A stretch of DNA of 10,044 bases from Eubacterium sp. (GCA_017419895.1 JAFOKI010000098.1:1-10044); one strand, 5' to 3'; numbered from the stretch's first letter, positions 1 to 7,200 are shown. Translations and numbers: made by a program. The notes: generated from the sequence alone by a model not told the origin.

Positions 1-556
1 CGCACGGAGTGGTAAGCGCGTTCATCGCAACACCCACGCCGCACTCATTAACGCCGAACTTTCCTATTATTCCGCCTTCAGTGACCATCAGGATGTCCGG
101 TTTGTTCTGCTGTTTGATTTTAAAGGTAACGATCGATGCCATCTGGTCTGCTCTCCAGTCCCAGTTGTGGCCGAGATACGCGTGACCGTCGATACTTCTC
201 GTGGAACAAACCGATACGTTCGTGCATCCGTCGTGGATTTCTTTCGCCTCACCGACCTTCATCGTCATAAGGACTTCGCTTCTTGCGTTAAGAGTGAGGA
301 TATCCTCAAAATCAACGCCTGCCCCATCCGCGACTCCGCGCATTTCTTCAATTAGATCCGGGTCGTAATCCATGATGCACGGGATGTACTTTGGCGCTAC
401 ACGTTTCGCGTCTTCCCAGTAAACTCCGGAATGGTCGAGGAACATTCTCTTATAGTTGTCAAGGCTTGTCATGACATACTTTTTCGCGAGAGAACCGTGC
501 TGATATCCTATCTCATACGGCGTTCCCGAAAGCTCTGCAAAGAAATACTTTTCCAT
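1..556 (-). CDS. C45-family autoproteolytic acyltransferase/hydrolase, C-terminus cut by window edge
   Basis: The first 185 residues of a protein of the acyl-CoA:6-aminopenicillanate acyltransferase (AAT, peptidase C45) family are present; the rest lies beyond base 1. Reading from the ATG at 556, the N-terminus has the family's GTPYEIGYQHG segment (about residues 11-21). A GCTNVSV motif places the expected nucleophile at Cys111, and GHNWDW follows at 129-134, matching the GQNWD motif of fungal AAT. Family members are Ntn hydrolases whose chain cuts itself just before this Cys, so residues 1-110 would be the released prosegment. Bacterial members act on amide or acyl bonds, but the substrate is rarely known and cannot be told here. 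No signal peptide is visible, so it is probably cytoplasmic. A clear AGGAGA Shine-Dalgarno site precedes the ATG. It lies 87 bases after the M29 aminopeptidase gene on the same strand and may be co-transcribed with it. The family call is firm; the function is open. Confidence 0.85.
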   Translation of the reverse strand, partial: MEKYFFAELSGTPYEIGYQHGSLAKKYVMTSLDNYKRMFLDHSGVYWEDAKRVAPKYIPCIMDYDPDLIEEMRGVADGAGVDFEDILTLNARSEVLMTMKVGEAKEIHDGCTNVSVCSTRSIDGHAYLGHNWDWRADQMASIVTFKIKQQNKPDILMVTEGGIIGKFGVNECGVGVAMNALTTPC

Positions 557-643
557 CTTCTTCTCCTCTCATGCGCGGCGCATCCACATCGTCCGGAATC
601 CCGCAGTCATGCTTTGTGACAATAATCTCTGATCCAATACCCT

Positions 644-1753
644 CTATTTCAGATTCCCGGGGTTCAGGCACTCGAGCTCGGGCACCACGAACAACCCGTC
701 TTTTCTGATCAAAACATCATCAAACCAGATCTCGCCGCCGCCGTATTCCGGCCGCTGGATATTCACGAGATCCCAATGAACGGCTGATTTATTGCCGTTC
801 GGAGCGTCATCATAACACATACCCGGCGTCAGGTGGAAACTTCCCGAAATCTTCTCGTCGAACAGTATATCCTTCATAGGTTCCATTATAAACGGATTGA
901 GTCCGAAAGAGAACTCCCCGAAATACCTCGCGCCTTCGTCTGTGTCGAGAAGCGCGTTGATTCGCTCCGTGTCGTTCGCAGTCGCCTTAACGATACGTCC
1001 GTTCTCCACCTCGAACCTAACGTTCTCATATGTGAAACCATGCTCAAGCGACGCAGTATTGTACTGCACCACGCCGTTCATCGAATCTTTGACAGGCGCA
1101 GTGTATACTTCTCCGTCCGGGATATTGCGCTCACCGTCGCACTTGACGGCGCCGATGCCTTTTATCGAAAACTTCAGATCTGTTCCGGGTCCTACGATCC
1201 TCACGCGGTCTGTCTTCTCCATAAGAGCTTTCAGTGGATCCATGGCTTTTGACATCTTCCTGTAGTCGAGCGTGCATACGTCAAAGAAGAAATCCTCAAA
1301 AGCTTCCTGACTCATCCCTGCCTGCTGAGCCATTGAATTCGTCGGATATCTGAGAACACACCATTTTGTCTGCTCCACGCGGTACCTCAGAGTCGGAGAC
1401 ATCGCCTTTTCAAACAAAGACATCTTCTCCGCAGGAATATCAGAAAGCTCCGAAATGTTGTTCAGCGCTCTGACCGCGATATACGCATCCATGCCTTTCA
1501 TGCGCGCGAGCTCTAACTCATTACGGAACTCAAGCTGTTCGCTGCTCGCGCCAAGCAGCAGTTCTCTTTTGACAGCCATATTATCGGCATTTGTAAACGG
1601 CTGCGCACCGGCTTTGTAAGCGTCCCTGATAAGCTGCTTGATCAGCGGGATGCAATCCATTTCCGAATAATCGATCAGTATCCTCTCACCTTTTTTCAGA
1701 TTGCAGGAATAATTGATGAGAATGTCGGAAAGTTTTTCAATCCTCTTGTCCAT
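644..1753 (-). CDS. M29-family metallo-aminopeptidase (AmpS/AmpT/PepS type)
   Basis: A cytoplasmic exopeptidase of 369 residues, near-complete compared with the usual 370-410. It would remove N-terminal residues from peptides using a two-metal site. Numbering from the GTG at 1759, the ligands of this family can be picked out: Glu217 in DGEVYTAP, Glu282 in GEFSFG, His309 in SFHLTPG, Tyr316, and His328 and Asp330 in SAVHWD. The order and most of the spacings follow the thermophilic AmpT pattern (Glu, Glu, His, Tyr, His, Asp); the gap from His309 to His328 is shorter. Two starts compete. GTG at 1759 has no good ribosome site, while ATG at 1753 is directly preceded by AGGTGATC, an 8-base match to the 16S anti-SD, so the ATG is chosen. 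The gene begins 63 bases after the dehydrogenase stop and precedes the C45 gene. It shares no evident pathway with the citrate operon. Confidence 0.93.
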   Translation of the reverse strand: MDKRIEKLSDILINYSCNLKKGERILIDYSEMDCIPLIKQLIRDAYKAGAQPFTNADNMAVKRELLLGASSEQLEFRNELELARMKGMDAYIAVRALNNISELSDIPAEKMSLFEKAMSPTLRYRVEQTKWCVLRYPTNSMAQQAGMSQEAFEDFFFDVCTLDYRKMSKAMDPLKALMEKTDRVRIVGPGTDLKFSIKGIGAVKCDGERNIPDGEVYTAPVKDSMNGVVQYNTASLEHGFTYENVRFEVENGRIVKATANDTERINALLDTDEGARYFGEFSFGLNPFIMEPMKDILFDEKISGSFHLTPGMCYDDAPNGNKSAVHWDLVNIQRPEYGGGEIWFDDVLIRKDGLFVVPELECLNPGNLK

Positions 1754-1761
1754 GATCACCT
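1754..1761 (-). promoter_or_regulatory. Ribosome binding site deciding the M29 aminopeptidase start
   Basis: On the minus strand AGGTGATC abuts the ATG at 1753. It complements eight consecutive bases of the standard 16S rRNA 3' tail (TAAGGAGGTGATC). A start at the upstream in-frame GTG (1759) would place this site inside the coding region. Confidence 0.6.
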
Positions 1762-1765
1762 GGCT

Positions 1766-1784
1766 TCCGTCCCGAACAGACGGA
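1766..1784 (-). other. Small hairpin just upstream of the M29 ribosome site
   Basis: TCCGTC (1766-1771) pairs with GACGGA (1779-1784) around a 7-base loop. No T-run follows in the direction of transcription, so it is not a convincing terminator. It sits about 4 bases upstream of the AGGTGATC ribosome site and could act as a processing or stability element between the dehydrogenase and aminopeptidase cistrons, or be chance. Confidence 0.3.
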
Positions 1785-1801
1785 TAAATCTTTTACTTCA
1801 C

Positions 1802-1830
1802 TATATACTTATTATGCTAAAGTCTCTCAA
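1802..1830 (-). promoter_or_regulatory. Possible promoter for the M29/C45 genes
   Basis: On the minus strand TTGAGA (1825-1830, five of six matches to the -35 consensus) is followed after exactly 17 bp by TATATA (1802-1807, a weaker -10). The -35 overlaps the last codons of the dehydrogenase gene and the predicted start site is near 1795, about 40 bases before the aminopeptidase ATG. It would allow the peptidase genes to be expressed apart from the citrate operon. The A+T-rich setting makes chance matches likely. Confidence 0.4.
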
Positions 1831-3181
1831 GCATGTAATCCGTGAATTCCGCAGCCGTGGCACCGTCATCGTGACCAGTGAGCTTCACTGCGTCCACCGC
1901 CTCAGTCAAAGCTTTTTCAAGCCTCTCAGCCTGCGCGATATAACCAATATGTCTCAGCATCATCGCCGCGGCTTTCATGAGACTTGCCGGATTCGCGTAC
2001 TGTCCGCGTCCGTCCTCGATCATCCTGTCCGCGGAACCGTGGATCGCCTCGAACATCGCGTACTGGTCACCTATATTGGCAGATCCCGCGGTCCCCACAC
2101 CGCCCTGGATCTCGGCTGCTTCATCGGTAATGATGTCACCGTACAGATTGGGAAGCACGAACACCTGGAAATCACGGCGTCTCTTGTCGTCGAGGAGTTT
2201 GGCCGACATGATGTCAACATACCAGTCCTCGAGTTTGAGCGTCGGATAATCCAAGGCAAGTTCATGGCATATACGCGAGAAATTACCGTCTGTTTTCTTG
2301 AGTATGTTCGCTTTTGTAACGATCTGGATATTCGTTTTTCCGTTCGCGACGGCATACTCGTATGCCGCTTTTGCGATTCTTTTCGTTCCGGCTTCCGTTG
2401 TAACCTTGAAATCTATCGAAAGTTTGCCGGGGAGTTCTATTCCCTTGCTCCCGAGAGCATATTCGCCCTCAGTATTCTCACGGTAGAATATCCAGTCTAT
2501 GCCGAGTTCCGGCACCTGTACAGGACGGACGTTCGCATAAAGATCGAGTTCGCGCCTAAGCTTGACATTCGCGCTTTCCAGACTGCCTCCCTTCGGCGTG
2601 GTCGTCGGACCTTTGAGAAGCACGTCACACTGCTTTATCTCTTCGAGCACATCCTTGGGAACAGCCTCCATCGTGGCCAGTCTGTTCTGGATCGTCAATC
2701 CATTTATGGCTATGAGCTCAATTTTGCCTGACTCGATCTCGGGAGCCAGGAGATGCCTGAGAACACGCTCTGTCTGCTCCGAGATGCTCGGCCCTATCCC
2801 GTCTCCCGGGCACACGCCGATTTTAATGACATCAAGAGATCCAAAATCCTTCGGAGCGGCGCTCTGCTCCATCTTATCTATCCTTGCAAGCTGTTCGAGA
2901 AGAAGACTCCTGAACTGTCCTGTCGCATCGCTTACATCTTCCATATTGCTGAGTTCCTGCAGTCCTTGATTGATTATGTCTTTCACGCCTCTTCCCTCTT
3001 CCTTTGCCGAGATACGCTTCGCGCGTTTTGCAGCACGTTCTCTAGCTCTTTCTTCACGTTCTGCCTTCTTGGCTTCACGCGCTTTTTCACGTTCTTTCCG
3101 TCTGAGTTCCCTCTGTTCAGCTCTTGCCGTCTTGCCGGGATCAGCCTTTTTTATATCTTTGTTGTTATCCAATGTGCTCAT
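1817..3181 (-). CDS. icd: Isocitrate/isopropylmalate-family dehydrogenase (probable isocitrate dehydrogenase) with charged N-terminal extension
   Basis: A 454-residue beta-decarboxylating dehydrogenase, probably converting isocitrate to 2-oxoglutarate. Numbering from the ATG at 3181, the catalytic domain starts near residue 117. It shows GDGIGP (126-131), the substrate segment SANVKLRRELDLYANVRPV (203-221: Ser203, Asn205, Arg209, Arg219), FYRENTEGEY (232-241), Lys290 in VTKANILK, Asp323, and GDIITDEAAEIQGG with Asp349 and Asp353. HGSADRM (381-387) marks the cofactor loop. SANV plus the neighbouring aconitase and citrate synthase favour isocitrate over isopropylmalate; homoisocitrate is a weaker alternative. 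Family members have about 330-360 residues, so roughly 110 are extra. Residues 20-56 are only Ala, Glu, Lys and Arg apart from Gln23 and Leu26, and 65-108 look helical. The ATG at 3181 has GGGGTGA 8 bases upstream; an in-frame GTG at 3193 lacks a clear site. The gene begins 28 bases after the aconitase stop codon and is last in the operon. Confidence 0.88.
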   Translation of the reverse strand: MSTLDNNKDIKKADPGKTARAEQRELRRKEREKAREAKKAEREERARERAAKRAKRISAKEEGRGVKDIINQGLQELSNMEDVSDATGQFRSLLLEQLARIDKMEQSAAPKDFGSLDVIKIGVCPGDGIGPSISEQTERVLRHLLAPEIESGKIELIAINGLTIQNRLATMEAVPKDVLEEIKQCDVLLKGPTTTPKGGSLESANVKLRRELDLYANVRPVQVPELGIDWIFYRENTEGEYALGSKGIELPGKLSIDFKVTTEAGTKRIAKAAYEYAVANGKTNIQIVTKANILKKTDGNFSRICHELALDYPTLKLEDWYVDIMSAKLLDDKRRRDFQVFVLPNLYGDIITDEAAEIQGGVGTAGSANIGDQYAMFEAIHGSADRMIEDGRGQYANPASLMKAAAMMLRHIGYIAQAERLEKALTEAVDAVKLTGHDDGATAAEFTDYMLERL

Positions 3182-3189
3182 CTCCTGTC

Positions 3190-3196
3190 TCACCCC
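3190..3196 (-). promoter_or_regulatory. Ribosome binding site for the dehydrogenase
   Basis: GGGGTGA on the minus strand lies 8 bases before the ATG at 3181 and favours that start over the in-frame GTG at 3193, which overlaps the site. A second AGGAG touches the ATG but is too close to be used for it. Confidence 0.5.
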
Positions 3197-3209
3197 GTGC
3201 GGAAACCGC

Positions 3210-5135
3210 CTAGACAGACCTGAGAAGTCCGCCTGCGCGGATCATCTTCTTCTGCCTTTCGGTGAACTCGCCCTTAAGCTTTATTTCCGAATCCCCGCAG
3301 ACAAGCTTGAACACTCCCGTTTCAAGACCTTCTTCAGTTCCCGTGATCCGGACCTTTTCACCCTGCTTAAGTATATCATAGTCCGCCGCGTCAACAAATG
3401 TCAGCGGCATGATACCTGCGTTTATGAGATTAGCGGCATGGATCCTGGCAAAGCTCTTGGCGACCACCGCCCTGACTCCCAGGTAAAGCGGCACAAGCGC
3501 CGCGTGTTCGCGCGAAGACCCCTGTCCATAGTTTTCTCCGCCGACAACTATGCTGGTTCCCGCGGCTTTCGCTCTCTCGGGGAACGACGGATCGACGACC
3601 TCGAAGCAGTACTGCGAAAGATGCGGTATGTTCGAACGGTACGGAAGGATCTTGGATCCGGCCGGCATAATGTGGTCTGTCGTAATGTTGTCACCGACCT
3701 TCAGCACGATCTCGGCTTCTATTTCATCCGTCAGCGGATCCCCGACAGGACAGTCTTTAATATTCGGTCCTTTGAGAATCTCTACTGAACCGGCTTCTTC
3801 CGGCGATGCGGGTTCTATTACTGCGCTGTCATCTATTTTGAATTCATCCGGGAGTTTTACCCCAAGAACACGGGCAGCTGTTTCTTCACCGAGTTTCCTC
3901 GGGTCGGTTATTTCACCGAACAAAGCCGCAGCCGCGGCCGTTTCCGGCGAAACGAGATATACCTTGCCGTCTTTTGTCCCGGATCTTCCTTCAAAGTTCC
4001 TGTTGAAAGTCCTGAGCGACACACCTCCCGAATTCGGCGAGAATCCCATGCCTATGCAGGGACCGCATGCGCATTCGAGGAGTCTTGCCCCCGATGAAAG
4101 TATGTCATTCAAGGCGCCTGACTCAGCAAGCATCGAAAGAACCTGTTTCGATCCCGGTGATATCGAAAGGCTGACAGAAGGATCTATCACGTGATCCCTG
4201 AGTATCGCAGCCACTTTCATCATGTCGAACAGCGATGAATTGGTGCATGATCCTATGCAGACCTGGTCGACCTTGGTACCGGCAACATCCGATACCTTAA
4301 CGACCGCGTCAGGACTGTGCGGGCATGCTATCATCGGTTCAAGAGCCGAAAGGTCGATATCTATCACGCGGTCGTACTCCGCGTCGGAATCGCTCGCGAG
4401 AGGCACATAATCCCCGCCTCTCCCCTCTTTTTCGAGGAATGCCTTTGTCACTTCATCCGATGGGAAAATTGACGTAGTTGCGCCGAGCTCAGTTCCCATG
4501 TTCGTGATTGTCGCGCGTTCAGGTACAGAAAGCCTCGCGATCCCGGGACCTCCCCACTCGATTATGTATCCGACTCCGCCCTTTACCGAAAGTATGCGGA
4601 GTATCTCAAGGCTCACGTCTTTTGCCGTTACGAACGGCGCAAGTTTTCCCGTGAGATTGACCTTTATCATGCGCGGCATCGTGATATAGTAGGCGCCGCC
4701 GCCCATCGCGACCGCAACGTCGAGCCCGCCGGCTCCCATCGCCAGCATGCCTATTCCTCCGCCGGTCGGGGTGTGGCTGTCAGACCCTATAAGAGTCTTA
4801 CCGGGTTTTCCAAATCTCTCGAGATGCACCTGATGGCAGATGCCGTTGCCGGGTCTCGAGAATTTGAGCCCGTATTTTTTCGCCATTGACTGGATGAACC
4901 TGTGGTCGTCAGCGTTCATGAATCCTGACTGCAAAGTGTTATGGTCGATATATGCGACCGAGAGTTCAGTCCTGACCCTCGGGATGCCCATAGCTTCGAA
5001 TTCGAGATAAGCCATGGTACCCGTTGCGTCCTGCGTGAGCGTCTGGTCTATCCTGAGCGCGATCTCCGAGCCAGGAGTCATGTCTCCCTCGAGAAGATGT
5101 GCTTTTATGATTTTTTGTGCTATTGTAAGTCCCAT
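3210..5135 (-). CDS. acn: Aconitate hydratase (aconitase), short single-chain type
   Basis: A 641-residue cytoplasmic [4Fe-4S] enzyme that isomerises citrate to isocitrate through cis-aconitate. The three cluster cysteines are visible: Cys297 in CIGSCTNSS, and Cys357 and Cys360 in ACGPCIG. Other family marks are IGSDSHTPTGGGIGMLAMG (from about 116), the swivel-domain GQGSSREHAAL (537-547, with Ser540, Ser541 and Arg542 in the active-site loop) and IHAANLINAGIMPLTF (565-580). Both the three-domain core (to about 440) and the C-terminal swivel domain are on one chain. The protein is shorter than AcnA/IRP (about 890) and mitochondrial aconitase (about 750), and fits the roughly 640-residue bacterial class. 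The ATG at 5135 follows a GGGGAGA ribosome site. It starts 36 bases after the GntR gene and ends 28 bases before the dehydrogenase ATG, supporting one mRNA. A 3-isopropylmalate or homoaconitate hydratase is unlikely, as those usually have separate large and small subunits. Confidence 0.95.
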   Translation of the reverse strand: MGLTIAQKIIKAHLLEGDMTPGSEIALRIDQTLTQDATGTMAYLEFEAMGIPRVRTELSVAYIDHNTLQSGFMNADDHRFIQSMAKKYGLKFSRPGNGICHQVHLERFGKPGKTLIGSDSHTPTGGGIGMLAMGAGGLDVAVAMGGGAYYITMPRMIKVNLTGKLAPFVTAKDVSLEILRILSVKGGVGYIIEWGGPGIARLSVPERATITNMGTELGATTSIFPSDEVTKAFLEKEGRGGDYVPLASDSDAEYDRVIDIDLSALEPMIACPHSPDAVVKVSDVAGTKVDQVCIGSCTNSSLFDMMKVAAILRDHVIDPSVSLSISPGSKQVLSMLAESGALNDILSSGARLLECACGPCIGMGFSPNSGGVSLRTFNRNFEGRSGTKDGKVYLVSPETAAAAALFGEITDPRKLGEETAARVLGVKLPDEFKIDDSAVIEPASPEEAGSVEILKGPNIKDCPVGDPLTDEIEAEIVLKVGDNITTDHIMPAGSKILPYRSNIPHLSQYCFEVVDPSFPERAKAAGTSIVVGGENYGQGSSREHAALVPLYLGVRAVVAKSFARIHAANLINAGIMPLTFVDAADYDILKQGEKVRITGTEEGLETGVFKLVCGDSEIKLKGEFTERQKKMIRAGGLLRSV

Positions 5136-5171
5136 TTCTTCTCCCCGTTTAGTCTTTGTCTCGTCTGTGTT

Positions 5172-5822
5172 TTATTTATTCTCGGAAGCTGAAAGAACAC
5201 TTTCAAAAGCATTTTTGATGTGTGTCATCACGGCCTGTTCGGCTTTGTCGGGATCACGCTCCGCAAGCGCTTCCGCAATGGCAGCATGCTCGCTGATGGA
5301 CTTGAGCCTTCTCTCAGTATTGACTTCCAGGGACGATTTTCTGTAACGCATGAGCTTATGGTGGATCGGACTCAGCATTCTTCTGAGGATCTTGCTTCCG
5401 CTCGCATTGTAAAGGACATCATGGAACTCAGTATCGAGGTCCCTGACCTTGCCCATGTCGCCTTTTGCTACAAAAAATTCCTGCTCGTCGACGAGTTGTT
5501 TCATTTTCTCAATCTGCTCGTCCGTGATATTCAGCGCTGCGCGTCTTGCGGCAATGGTTTCGATCCTGCCCTTAGCCTCATAGATGTCTTTCATGTCGTC
5601 ATCTGTCATGCCCATAACCACTGTTCCCGCAGGGGTATCTTCAATGAGATCCTCCTCGAGTAATCTGGCCAGTGCTTCTCTTATCGGCGTTCTCGAAACT
5701 CCGAGTTCTTCCGAAAGGCGCTTTTCGCTTATGACTTCCCCAATCTGATACTTTCCGGTCAGTATGTCCATCTGAAGTCTTTCGAACACGCGGTCCGCTA
5801 AAGATATAGTCTTGAATTCCAT
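5172..5822 (-). CDS. GntR-family transcriptional regulator, FadR/FCD subfamily
   Basis: A 216-residue DNA-binding regulator. The N-terminal winged helix-turn-helix covers about residues 5-70, with the recognition region LSEELGVSRTPIREALARL (36-54) typical of GntR proteins. The C-terminal FCD domain (about 75-210) is all-helical and retains the usual metal-site residues Asp130, His134, His179 and His201. FCD proteins generally sense small organic acids held by that metal. The gene starts 3 bases after the citrate synthase stop, with AAGGGG inside the upstream gene as ribosome site, so translation is probably coupled. Its place inside a citrate-to-2-oxoglutarate operon suggests it senses citrate, isocitrate, 2-oxoglutarate or a related acid; this is inference. 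CitO of Enterococcus is a known GntR-family citrate-responsive regulator. A TGTATACA palindrome at the operon promoter is a candidate binding site. Confidence 0.93.
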   Translation of the reverse strand: MEFKTISLADRVFERLQMDILTGKYQIGEVISEKRLSEELGVSRTPIREALARLLEEDLIEDTPAGTVVMGMTDDDMKDIYEAKGRIETIAARRAALNITDEQIEKMKQLVDEQEFFVAKGDMGKVRDLDTEFHDVLYNASGSKILRRMLSPIHHKLMRYRKSSLEVNTERRLKSISEHAAIAEALAERDPDKAEQAVMTHIKNAFESVLSASENK

Positions 5823-5825
5823 GGA

Positions 5826-7196
5826 TCAAAACCCCTTTCCATTAGTAAGCTCGGCAACTTTTGCCTCAAGTTCGTCATTGCCCATCGATGTGGTTCTGCC
5901 GTCCGCGTATTCCTCGTCGACCCAATCTCTCATCTTGAGGACGACGGGGTCGTCTTTTTCTATCATCGCGTCTCCGGTAAGACCGTAATGTTCATTGATC
6001 CAATACGCTATGCCTGCGACGCCGCTTGTCTTGCTGACCGCGACTCCCGGCTTTCTGTTAAGGATCTTGGCTGTATTGAAGATGTTGTATATTTCTTCGT
6101 TCTTGATAAGGCCGTCCGCATGGATCCCTGCCCTGGTGACGTTGAAATTCTCTCCAACAAACGGTGTCATCGGCGGGATCTTGTAACCCATCTCGTCTTC
6201 CCAATAACGGGCGATCTCCGTGATGACGGTCGTATCCATTCCGTCGAGCGAACCCTTGAGGGAAGCGTATTCCATTACCATCGCCTCAAGAGGCACATTG
6301 CCTGTACGTTCACCTATACCAAGGAGCGAGCAGTTTGCTGCGCAGCAGCCATAAAGCCATGCGGTGCCGGCATTTGCGACGCCTTTGTAGAAATCGTTGT
6401 GTCCGTGCCACTCGAGCATCTCACTCGGAACTCCCGAATACTTCTGAAGACCGTAGACTATGCCGGCGACGCTTCTCGGAAGCGCGGCGCCGGGATAAGG
6501 CACGCCATAACCCATCGTGTCACAGGCGCGGATTTTGACTGGGATACCTACCTCCTCGGACAACTTCATGATCTCATTTACGAACGGTACGACAAAGCCA
6601 TAGAAGTCCGCCCTCGTAATATCCTCGAGGTGGCAGCGCGGCATGACACCGGCCTCAAAGGCGTCCTTGATTGTCTCAAGATAATACTCCATGCACTGTT
6701 TCCTGCTCATGCGCATCTTCTTGAAAATGTGGTAGTCACTGCAGGAAACAAGTATGCCGGTCTCCTTGATGCCCATCTCTTTTACAAGTCTAAAGTCATT
6801 CTTGGTTGCCCTGATCCACGTCGTGATTTCGGGGAACGGAAGATCGAGCTCCATGCATTTCTCGACCGCTTCACGGTCCTTCTTCGTATAAACAAAGAAT
6901 TCAGACTGTCTGATTATTCCGTAAGGTCCGCCAAGCTTAGCCATAAGTTTGTAGAGGTCAACTATATGCTTGACCTCGTATGGCGCGCGTGACTGCTGTC
7001 CGTCGCGGAAGCTCGTGTCAGTGATCCAGATATCCTTCGGCATGTTCTGCGGAACATGTCTGTGGTTGAAAGCGACCTTTGGAACACTGTCATAATCAAA
7101 GTTGTCTCTGTAGAGATTCGGCTCCTCGACATCCTGCAGGCTGTACCTGAACGTTTCCTGCTCGAGAAGATTCGAATGATCCGATATTATCAGCAT
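5826..7196 (-). CDS. Re-citrate synthase (isopropylmalate/homocitrate synthase-like fold)
   Basis: A 456-residue DRE-TIM metallolyase. It probably condenses acetyl-CoA with oxaloacetate to citrate with Re stereochemistry, as shown for the Clostridium kluyveri enzyme, which is of similar length and was once annotated as isopropylmalate synthase. Visible motifs are DTSFRDGQQ (60-68, metal ligand Asp60 and Arg64), CDTMGYGVP (225-233), WHGHND (263-268, metal-binding His264 and His266), GIGERTGN (293-300) and RAGIHADG (355-362, with His359 at the position of the catalytic His of isopropylmalate synthase). There is no C-terminal LeuA regulatory domain of usual length. No Si-type citrate synthase is visible in the window. 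Aconitase and an isocitrate dehydrogenase downstream point to citrate, not isopropylmalate or homocitrate, as product. Homocitrate synthase is the main alternative. The ATG at 7196 follows a strong AGAGGTGA site. This is the first gene of the operon, 88 bases after a predicted start site. Confidence 0.88.
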   Translation of the reverse strand: MLIISDHSNLLEQETFRYSLQDVEEPNLYRDNFDYDSVPKVAFNHRHVPQNMPKDIWITDTSFRDGQQSRAPYEVKHIVDLYKLMAKLGGPYGIIRQSEFFVYTKKDREAVEKCMELDLPFPEITTWIRATKNDFRLVKEMGIKETGILVSCSDYHIFKKMRMSRKQCMEYYLETIKDAFEAGVMPRCHLEDITRADFYGFVVPFVNEIMKLSEEVGIPVKIRACDTMGYGVPYPGAALPRSVAGIVYGLQKYSGVPSEMLEWHGHNDFYKGVANAGTAWLYGCCAANCSLLGIGERTGNVPLEAMVMEYASLKGSLDGMDTTVITEIARYWEDEMGYKIPPMTPFVGENFNVTRAGIHADGLIKNEEIYNIFNTAKILNRKPGVAVSKTSGVAGIAYWINEHYGLTGDAMIEKDDPVVLKMRDWVDEEYADGRTTSMGNDELEAKVAELTNGKGF

Positions 7197-7200
7197 TTGT

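Noticed and set aside
571..583. Palindrome ATGCGCGGCGCAT just upstream of the C45 gene's ribosome site.
   Set aside because: The hairpin stem would be only 5 bp with a 3-base loop, and nothing else around it suggests an operator. It is too short to call.
1814..2731. Long open frame (305 codons) on the plus strand opposite the dehydrogenase gene.
   Set aside because: It is the antisense shadow of a strongly conserved gene and shows no recognisable domain. Long antisense frames arise from codon bias.
2970..3788. Plus-strand open frame of 272 codons across the aconitase/dehydrogenase junction.
   Set aside because: It overlaps two real genes on the opposite strand and crosses their junction. 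The sequence is low in recognisable protein features.
5988..6992. Plus-strand open frame of 334 codons opposite the citrate synthase gene.
   Set aside because: It is antisense to conserved catalytic motifs and its translation has no family features.
5826..7196. Annotation of the first operon gene as 2-isopropylmalate synthase (LeuA).
   Set aside because: It lacks a full-length LeuA regulatory domain, and its neighbours are aconitase and an isocitrate dehydrogenase-type enzyme instead of leuCD. Re-citrate synthase fits better.
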